In this document: positions 1 to 4,794 of the stretch, in pieces | Numbering within the stretch: position 1 is the first letter of the stretch | How the letters are laid out: the number at the start of each line of letters is the position of its first letter | NCBI GenBank assembly: GCA_023245725.1 | Contig: JAHFJU010000088.1 | Span: forward strand, 1-5,456 | DNA from: Candidatus Peregrinibacteria bacterium | Lineage (GTDB): Bacteria > Patescibacteriota > Gracilibacteria > UBA1369 > UM-FILTER-53-11 | Direction: 5' to 3' | Length of the DNA stretch: 5,456 nucleotides | Program-made: the position numbers and the translations under genes | The notes under the pieces: generated by a model | The model's input: only the letters and a program-made list of their open reading frames with translations | Told to the model about the DNA's origin: nothing | Databases searched by the model: none

Positions 1-189
1 GTTTAGCTTAGGAAAATACTTGAAAACAAATATCAATATAAAAGGAGGAACAACAGAAAGCGTTCCAAATAAAAAAGTTTTTACAAATATAGAGCGGTCT
101 TCTTCATTTTTACCAATGAAACTAAGCCACAATACCACCGGAATAACTGCCATGGCGGCACTCGCAAGACCGATGAGCCATGTGTGCAT
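1..189 (-). CDS. Partial N-terminus of a PrsW-like integral membrane protein (putative intramembrane metalloprotease)
   Basis: The frame opens with ATG at 187-189 and runs open off the left edge, giving 63 residues. Two hydrophobic segments are visible at about residues 3-24 and 38-57, separated by a short charged loop (GKNEEDR, 26-32). The arrangement of P17 and W21 in the first helix, an acidic loop, then F-x-F-G-T-L-S-V-V-P at 39-48 resembles the start of PrsW-family proteases, which in Bacillus subtilis make the first cut in the anti-sigma factor RsiW. The typical EP pair of the loop is not present. The glutamate and histidine motifs expected to bind metal would lie beyond the window, so catalytic competence cannot be judged. 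The gene starts 10 nt after the STAS gene stop, with no Shine-Dalgarno site, and is therefore probably co-transcribed with it. It could also be another small polytopic membrane protein; the family call is moderate. Confidence 0.6.
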   Translation of the reverse strand, partial: MHTWLIGLASAAMAVIPVVLWLSFIGKNEEDRSIFVKTFLFGTLSVVPPFILIFVFKYFPKLN

Positions 190-199
190 ATAAAAAAAA

Positions 200-571
200 T
201 TATTTATTTGTTTCTACTTTTGCCTCTTCAACAGAAGCAACAGATTTAATTAATTGTGTAATTCCAACGACATTCAATATGTCTAGAATGTTAGGTCTTG
301 CCTGTGCGATTACGATATTCCCCTGTTTCTCACTCAATTTTGTATACCAATCTGTAAGGTATCCAATAGATTTGCTGTTCATGTACTCTAATCCTGCAAA
401 ATCAAATATTAAGAATAGTGGGCCATTTACTGCAGTTATCATTGCGTAAATTTCTTTTGCGCGATCATCTACATTGCTTTCATCTAGTTGGCCTGTGAAA
501 TGAACGATCTTTACTGTTCTTCCAGCGATTGTAGATTGAGTATCTTCTGTAGTAATAGTTATTTGTGACAT
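200..571 (-). CDS. STAS-domain protein, anti-sigma factor antagonist (RsbV/SpoIIAA-like)
   Basis: This 123-residue protein is about the size of a single STAS domain, as in SpoIIAA and RsbV. In that family the unphosphorylated protein binds the anti-sigma kinase and frees its target; phosphorylation of one serine by the kinase cancels this. Visible STAS landmarks are the FTGQLDESN strand-turn near residues 25-33, a hydrophobic strand LFLIFDF (52-58), the phosphorylation loop Y-M-N-S-K-S-I-G-Y-L (63-72), and a C-terminal ILNVVGITQLI helix region (98-108). S66 aligns with the phosphoserine of SpoIIAA (D-S-S-G there, N-S-K-S here), so the acceptor appears retained although the flanking residues differ. 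The gene follows its likely kinase by 35 nt and precedes the PrsW-like gene by 10 nt. The ATG at 569-571 has no Shine-Dalgarno match. The family is secure; the partner and final target are inferred. Confidence 0.9.
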   Translation of the reverse strand: MSQITITTEDTQSTIAGRTVKIVHFTGQLDESNVDDRAKEIYAMITAVNGPLFLIFDFAGLEYMNSKSIGYLTDWYTKLSEKQGNIVIAQARPNILDILNVVGITQLIKSVASVEEAKVETNK

Positions 572-606
572 AAGATTAATTGAGAGTGAAAAGTATAAAA
601 TTTTTG

Positions 607-1134
607 TTAGATATTTAGTGTTACATGAGTAGCATCTGCTAATGCCTCTTTTGCTTTCGAGTCATCTTCTTTTTTCAAAATCTTTTTTACACGTACTCGT
701 AGGCCTCCATTTTGTAAGTCGGAAAATTCGAGTTCGTCTGTCCAGCCATGGACTATTTTAGATAGTCCGCGGCCACGAATTCCGTTAAATGCGTACCCTT
801 CTTTTGTTCTCTCCTCGATTAATTTTCTCATTTCATCTGCGTTACATTTCTTTGCTCCAGTACCTGTATCTTCGACAATTATTTCAATAGCATCGTTGTA
901 CTGTACAAATGTAACGGTAATATTTTTTCCTTTTTCAGAGCCATGTTCAATTGCGTTGTTACATAACTCATCTACAACCGATTGAAAACGATAAGCCCAT
1001 TGCTGAGAAAACTGTGTCATATTTTTAATCATTGCCAAAGTGAAATCGCGAATTCCAGATATGAAATATGCGTTAGTTGGTAAGATTATAGAAATTCTTA
1101 CAGGTTCTGCGTTTTTATTTTGATTATTTTCCAT
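607..1134 (-). CDS. Anti-sigma regulatory factor / serine-protein kinase, GHKL ATPase (RsbW/SpoIIAB-like)
   Basis: This 175-residue cytoplasmic protein has the HATPase_c_2 layout. The N box is E56-L-C-N-N60-A-I-E-H-G, with E56 the candidate catalytic base and N60 the candidate magnesium ligand by comparison with SpoIIAB E46/N50. The G1 box is V-E-D89-T-G-T-G93. An ATP lid follows, and the G2 box is G-I-R-G-R-G-L (118-124). Family members bind a sigma factor or other target and phosphorylate a STAS antagonist, which is encoded immediately downstream here. A lysine/acidic tail (about 150-175) extends past the fold. The gene order, kinase before antagonist, is the reverse of rsbV-rsbW and spoIIAA-spoIIAB. 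ATG at 1132-1134 is preceded by an extended -10 promoter leaving a leader of roughly 11 nt with no Shine-Dalgarno. No sigma factor is visible, so the target is open. Confidence 0.92.
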   Translation of the reverse strand: MENNQNKNAEPVRISIILPTNAYFISGIRDFTLAMIKNMTQFSQQWAYRFQSVVDELCNNAIEHGSEKGKNITVTFVQYNDAIEIIVEDTGTGAKKCNADEMRKLIEERTKEGYAFNGIRGRGLSKIVHGWTDELEFSDLQNGGLRVRVKKILKKEDDSKAKEALADATHVTLNI

Positions 1135-1164
1135 GAATATTTGTTCATAAGATTATAGCATGAA
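1133..1164. promoter_or_regulatory. Three pentamer half-sites around the leftward -10 (possible operator)
   Basis: ATGAA at 1133-1137, TTCAT at 1144-1148 and ATGAA at 1160-1164 form two inverted pairs, ATGAA-N6-TTCAT and TTCAT-N11-ATGAA. The second pair is centred on the leftward -10 element and the first overlaps the kinase start codon, so a bound repressor would block the promoter. The arms are short and AT-rich, so chance is a real possibility. Confidence 0.2.
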
Positions 1165-1181
1165 ATGGTCGATATTGAAAA
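1152..1181 (-). promoter_or_regulatory. Leftward sigma70-type promoter for the anti-sigma/STAS operon
   Basis: On the minus strand a perfect -10, TATAAT, lies at 1157-1152 and is preceded by TGC at 1160-1158, making a full extended -10 (TGnTATAAT). A weak -35, TTTTCA (4 of 6), lies at 1181-1176 with an 18-nt spacer. Transcription would start near 1145, about 11 nt before the start codon of the kinase gene. The call is from sequence match only. Confidence 0.65.
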
Positions 1182-1203
1182 GGATCAGAAAATGAGCTAT
1201 ACT
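1175..1203 (+). promoter_or_regulatory. Rightward sigma70-type promoter for the surface protein-yggT-cysS operon
   Basis: TTGAAA at 1175-1180 (5 of 6) and TATACT at 1198-1203 (5 of 6) are separated by 17 nt, the optimal spacing. Transcription would begin near 1209-1210, only about 6 nt before the ATG at 1216. The -35 overlaps the -35 of the divergent leftward promoter, so the two could compete for polymerase. It lies inside the longest open version of the surface protein frame, which argues for the shorter protein. Confidence 0.55.
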
Positions 1204-1215
1204 GTTAAGATTTAT

Positions 1216-3009
1216 ATGTATCAAAAAATAGAGATAAAAAGAAAATTATTTTCACTGGTTTGTGTACTAACGCTGTCGTGTGTTTTATTTGTGCAGACTG
1301 CGTTGGCTTTTGGAGAACTTAGTTTAGTCGATCAAGCGGCCCAAAATCCTCTTATAGTACAGGCGTTTGATACTGTTAGCGGAATTGAAGGTTTAATTAA
1401 AATAAATGGTGGAATGGCTATGGATTCTGTGTCGGTTACAGTAACTAATTCTTCATCTACACTTTTTCTGTTCTCTAAAACTCTCGATAGTCGAGGGGCT
1501 CTAGAACTTGTAGTTCCCTCTTCATCTACACAAAAAGAAGGGATATATAATGTTGTTGTACATTCGACTAATCAAGTAGGTTTTACTCATTTCTCAGTAT
1601 TTGGAAACTCTTCAACATCGTCTAATGGAATAGGCGGTGATGATAATTTGGTAGCAGTCGATGCTGTTGTGAATCGATTTGAAATAGAAAATATTCCTTC
1701 TTCTGTTACTATTGGTGATAGGCTGAATTTTACTATTAAAGCTGTTGATTTGGCTGGTGTTGTAGTGCCCACATACCGTGGTACAGTGCATTTTTCATCA
1801 ACAGATAGAAACGCACAATTACCTGAAGATTACACATTTGTACCAAGTGACCAAGGACAACGAACATTTGATCTAGCAGCAACTCTTAGAACTAATGGAA
1901 CTCAGAAAATTTTCGCAGACGATAAAGACGATGCGACTATTAGAGGAGAAAAATCTATAGATGTATTGAGAGGGGCATTTTCAGCTCAAGCCGGAGAAAT
2001 ATACATAACAAAGCCAAGCCCTGGAACATATAGTTCTTCAACGCTTGATATTGAGGGTAATGCTCCAGCAAATACTAAGGTGACATTTTTCGACAATAAT
2101 CAACAAATTGGAGAGAAACAAAGTGACACAGCTGGACGATTTTCGCTAAAATCGCCATTGCTTTCAGATGGGCCTCACAGTTTTTATGTTTCTAATAATG
2201 GAACTGACTCTGTTAAAGTCGACGTGACTATCGATTTAACCCCAGCAAAAGCAGAAAACGTTCAACTTGGGGCTGTAAATCTTGCTCCGGGTGGTACAAC
2301 GACAATCTCTGTTACAAGCGATCCTGATGTCAGTCAAATTCGTGCAACAATTGGAGATTACATTACAGATCTTGTTCAGGATCCTAAAAATCCAACAATT
2401 TATACTGGTCAACTTGTTGCTCCACAGGCAGCCGGCGATTACACCGTAAATGTAATTGTTAGCGATCGGTTTGGAAATAGCGCCGATACGGTTGAAGTTG
2501 GCACTATTAAGGTTGATGCGGCACTTCAAAATACTGGTTCATTTGATTTTGCAGTTCCTTCTACGGTATCGGGTGTTGTAGCAAAGGGCGTTTTAGATGG
2601 TGTTATGTTGACTTGGCAAGATGCACAGGCTCAGGCAGGAATAGCTTTTTATCGAATTTACTATGGAACTGATCAAAACGATTTAAAACAAGTTATAACA
2701 ACAAAAACAAAAGATACAAATTACCTCGTTACAGGTTTGACTGTAGGAACCCAGTACTACTTTAAATTAAGTGCGATTGATATGCGTTCAAATGAAAGCG
2801 ATAACCTGAGCACTATGGTTTCAGCAACCCCGTCATCGACTCCTGTTGATTCTACGGCCGGTGCTAGCGATTTGCCATTGTGTGATCCGAGCCCATGTCC
2901 AACGTTTACGTATCCTCCGGCAACAACTCAAAACGGGCCAGAATTATTTATTCCACTTGCTGGCGCTGCATTTGGTGGGTTACTTAGCTTGCGAAAAAAG
3001 AAGAGATAA
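1216..3009 (+). CDS. Secreted multi-domain Ig-like / fibronectin type III surface protein with a C-terminal anchor
   Basis: From ATG 1216 the product has 597 residues. Residues 1-31 form a signal peptide: basic KIEIKRK, a hydrophobic core, and A-L-A before the likely cut ahead of F32. Next comes a beta-rich domain (about 40-130), then an Ig-like domain (149-251) with the F-E-I-x-N-I-P-S-S-V-T-I-G-D start and G-T-V-H-F-S-S-T-D strand common in bacterial surface Ig repeats. Two further Ig-like domains follow (about 261-340 and 344-434), then an FN3 domain (447-539; V-M-L-T-W, Y-R-I-Y-Y, Y-Y-F-K-L-S-A-I-D). A Ser/Thr/Pro linker with two cysteines (C556, C561) leads to N-G-P-E, a hydrophobic stretch and terminal K-K-K-R, a sorting-signal-like tail. 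No enzymatic domain is seen; a structural or adhesive role on the surface is inferred. The frame is open from ATG 1165, and ATG 1192 has AAGGA 7 nt upstream. I chose 1216 because the best promoter lies within the longer versions and it gives an ordinary signal peptide length. Confidence 0.82.
   Translation: MYQKIEIKRKLFSLVCVLTLSCVLFVQTALAFGELSLVDQAAQNPLIVQAFDTVSGIEGLIKINGGMAMDSVSVTVTNSSSTLFLFSKTLDSRGALELVVPSSSTQKEGIYNVVVHSTNQVGFTHFSVFGNSSTSSNGIGGDDNLVAVDAVVNRFEIENIPSSVTIGDRLNFTIKAVDLAGVVVPTYRGTVHFSSTDRNAQLPEDYTFVPSDQGQRTFDLAATLRTNGTQKIFADDKDDATIRGEKSIDVLRGAFSAQAGEIYITKPSPGTYSSSTLDIEGNAPANTKVTFFDNNQQIGEKQSDTAGRFSLKSPLLSDGPHSFYVSNNGTDSVKVDVTIDLTPAKAENVQLGAVNLAPGGTTTISVTSDPDVSQIRATIGDYITDLVQDPKNPTIYTGQLVAPQAAGDYTVNVIVSDRFGNSADTVEVGTIKVDAALQNTGSFDFAVPSTVSGVVAKGVLDGVMLTWQDAQAQAGIAFYRIYYGTDQNDLKQVITTKTKDTNYLVTGLTVGTQYYFKLSAIDMRSNESDNLSTMVSATPSSTPVDSTAGASDLPLCDPSPCPTFTYPPATTQNGPELFIPLAGAAFGGLLSLRKKKR
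2926..3006 (+). other. C-terminal cell-surface anchor signal of the Ig/FN3 protein
   Basis: The last 27 residues read T-T-Q-N-G-P-E-L style motif, then a hydrophobic segment (FIPLAGAAFGGLLSL), then R-K-K-K-R at the very end. Motif, helix and basic tail in this order is the tripartite plan of sortase substrates. The motif is not LPxTG, but N-G-P-E resembles the T-G-P-E ending I associate with sorting signals in CPR surface proteins. A plain C-terminal membrane anchor is the alternative. Confidence 0.45.
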
Positions 3010-3027
3010 GTGATAGTAGCGTGGCAT

Positions 3028-3300
3028 ATGATTGAATTAAAACACGCTCTAATAGTCTTTATTTCCGTTTGCAGTAGGCTTTTTTCTTTCGCAATATTTG
3101 TTCGTGTAATATTGTCTTTTATGAGAGGGCGTGTGCATGGAAGGTTTTTCGAGCTGATAATTGAGATAACTGAACCTCCTTTAGCATTTGTAAGACGTTA
3201 CATTCCCCCGATTGGTGGCGTCGTCGATATTTCTCCTATTATTATTTTTTTCGCGATTGATTTTGTAAGTGGAATTCTTATTCAAATTCTCGCGCGCTAA
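3028..3300 (+). CDS. yggT: YggT family integral membrane protein
   Basis: The 90-residue protein has the usual YggT size and signature. A first membrane segment at about residues 7-31 contains the conserved R26 (F-V-R-V-I-L-S-F). The loop then reads I-T-E-P-P-L-A-F-V-R-R-Y-I-P-P (47-61), followed by G-G-V-V-D-I-S-P (63-70) and a second membrane segment (about 70-88). YggT proteins are broadly conserved, including the YlmG homologues of Gram-positive bacteria and chloroplasts, which are linked to division or membrane organisation; the precise biochemical role is unsettled. The gene lies 18 nt after the surface protein stop and 10 nt before cysS, suggesting co-transcription. ATG 3028 fits the family start. 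A GTG at 3010, directly after the upstream stop, would add six residues and cannot be excluded; neither has a Shine-Dalgarno site. Confidence 0.9.
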   Translation: MIELKHALIVFISVCSRLFSFAIFVRVILSFMRGRVHGRFFELIIEITEPPLAFVRRYIPPIGGVVDISPIIIFFAIDFVSGILIQILAR

Positions 3301-3310
3301 CCGAAATTTT

Positions 3311-4756
3311 ATGAAAATTTATAATTCTTTGACACGTACTAATGAGCAATTAAAGCCATTAAATGAAGGTAAAATAAGTATGTATGTATGTGGACCAACG
3401 GTTTACGATGTCGGGCATCTTGGTCACGCACGTGCAGCTGTAGCATTCGATATGATTCGTCGTTATTTTTTGTATAAAGGATTTGATGTAACGTTTGTAA
3501 GTAACATTACAGATGTTGATGATAAAATAATCGCTCGTGCAGCAAAAGAAGGAATAACTGAAATTGATCTTGTTGAGCGTATTATTCCTGAATATGCCAA
3601 GGATTACGGTGCTCTTGGTGTACTTCCTCCAACACATCAGCCACGATGTACTCAGTATATTGCTCAAATGGTTACGATGATTGAAAAATTAGTATCGTTG
3701 GGGAATGCATATACGACTAAAGATGGCGTTTATTTTAGGGTATCAAAATTGAAAAATTACGGACAACTGTCTGGCCAAAATATAGAAGAACTTCGTTCTG
3801 GGGCGCGTATAGAAGTAGATGAAGAAAAAGAAAATCCGCTTGATTTTGCTGTATGGAAGGCACAAAAACAGGGTGAAGAAACCGCTAGCTGGAGCGGTCC
3901 ATGTGGGATTAAAGGACGCCCTGGATGGCATATTGAGTGCAGTGCGATGAGCGGATCGATTTTTGGCGACGTATTCGACATTCATGGCGGTGGAATTGAT
4001 TTGATATTTCCTCATCATGAAGATGAAGTAGCTCAGAGCTTGGGCTCAATGAGCGATGATAGGCTTAATGAACTTGAGGCTGAAGGGCGGCGCGGTTTTG
4101 CCCAGTACTGGATGCACAATGGACATGTGCGTATAAATAAAGAAAAAATGAGCAAATCGCTTGGCAATTTTTTCACTATAAAAGATATGTTGGTTAAGTG
4201 GAATCCGGCTGTTTTAAGATATTTATTGTTGTCTACACACTATAGGCTACCGATTGAATTTAGCGATGCTCTGCTATATCAGGCAAAAAATGGATTAGAG
4301 CGTTTTAGAGATGCTGCTCGTAATTTGAAATTGTTTATTGAGTCAGCTGGATTGCAAGGCTCACTTGGCTTTGATAATGCATTATTATCGGCGCAAAAAG
4401 GATTTGAAAAAGCGATGGATGATGATTTCGAAATTTCACGAGCTTATAGCGCATTATTTGAATTTATTAATTTTATAAATAGTGGAGTTCGTAGTGGCGT
4501 GAAAGAAAATGTATTGAGCAAAGAGCAGGCGCAGTGCGCAATGGATTTTTTGAAGAAAGTTGATTCTGTTCTCGGATTTATTTTTGAGGAATCAGTTTCG
4601 CTAGACGATGATATAAATGCTCTTATTTCAAAGAGAAACGAGGCACGCAAAAATCGTGATTTCGCGACTTCAGATGCAATTAGAATAGAGTTAGATGAAA
4701 AAGGAATAGTGCTTGAAGATACGCCAAACGGTGTTGTCTGGAGAAAAAAACTTTAG
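3311..4756 (+). CDS. cysS: Cysteinyl-tRNA synthetase
   Basis: This 481-residue class I synthetase charges tRNA-Cys with cysteine in the cytoplasm using ATP. The start M-K-I-Y-N-S-L-T-R is the typical family N-terminus. Visible elements are Y-V-C27-G-P-T-V-Y-D with the first zinc cysteine, the HIGH-type motif H36-L-G-H39, I-T-D-V-D-D-K (66-72), G-W-H-I-E-C210 with the second zinc cysteine, F-P-H235-H-E-D-E239 with the remaining predicted zinc ligands, and K279-M-S-K-S283. The C-terminal helical anticodon-binding region ends G-V-V-W-R-K-K-L. All catalytic landmarks are intact and the length is near the usual 460-480. Residues 245-262 carry extra charged sequence compared with the E. coli enzyme as I recall it. 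The ATG at 3311 is chosen over an in-frame ATG at 3269, which would overlap yggT by 32 bp and add residues the family lacks. It ends overlapping the convergent ATPase gene by 4 bp. Confidence 0.97.
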   Translation: MKIYNSLTRTNEQLKPLNEGKISMYVCGPTVYDVGHLGHARAAVAFDMIRRYFLYKGFDVTFVSNITDVDDKIIARAAKEGITEIDLVERIIPEYAKDYGALGVLPPTHQPRCTQYIAQMVTMIEKLVSLGNAYTTKDGVYFRVSKLKNYGQLSGQNIEELRSGARIEVDEEKENPLDFAVWKAQKQGEETASWSGPCGIKGRPGWHIECSAMSGSIFGDVFDIHGGGIDLIFPHHEDEVAQSLGSMSDDRLNELEAEGRRGFAQYWMHNGHVRINKEKMSKSLGNFFTIKDMLVKWNPAVLRYLLLSTHYRLPIEFSDALLYQAKNGLERFRDAARNLKLFIESAGLQGSLGFDNALLSAQKGFEKAMDDDFEISRAYSALFEFINFINSGVRSGVKENVLSKEQAQCAMDFLKKVDSVLGFIFEESVSLDDDINALISKRNEARKNRDFATSDAIRIELDEKGIVLEDTPNGVVWRKKL

Positions 4757-4794
4757 ATAATAGGCTCTTCAAACTTTTCGAAAACGTTATCTAA
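4744..4794 (-). terminator. Weak intrinsic terminator candidate for the leftward ATPase gene
   Basis: TTAGATAA at 4753-4760 and TTATCTAA at 4787-4794 are a perfect 8-bp inverted repeat with a 26-nt loop; the loop contains the palindrome TTTTCGAAAA (4775-4784). Read on the minus strand, the stem is followed by AG and seven T residues (4750-4744). This has the order of an intrinsic terminator, but the stem is AT-rich and the loop long, so it would be weak. Reading plus, no T-tract follows, so it should not terminate cysS. Confidence 0.25.

Noticed and set aside
180..449. 89-codon open frame on the plus strand opposite the STAS gene
   Set aside because: It is antisense to a well-supported STAS domain, has no recognisable family and starts inside the neighbouring gene.
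572..606. Internal promoter for the STAS gene (TATACT on the minus strand, 597-592)
   Set aside because: No acceptable -35 at 16-18 nt and the gap is short; co-transcription from the upstream promoter is simpler.
1315..1335. Lipoprotein lipobox around the cysteine in L-T-L-S-C
   Set aside because: Position -3 is Thr and the cysteine lies in the middle of the hydrophobic core; A-L-A at the core end is a better signal peptidase I site.
3269..3310. Longer cysS start at ATG 3269
   Set aside because: It overlaps yggT and adds 14 residues absent from the family, whose N-terminus matches M-K-I-Y-N at 3311.
3359..4018. Several minus-strand open frames inside cysS
   Set aside because: cysS has all catalytic motifs across this stretch; the antisense translations are low-complexity and unfamiliar.
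4085..4103. GGGC/GCCC hairpin within cysS
   Set aside because: Only a 4-bp stem, no T-tract, and fully explained by coding sequence.
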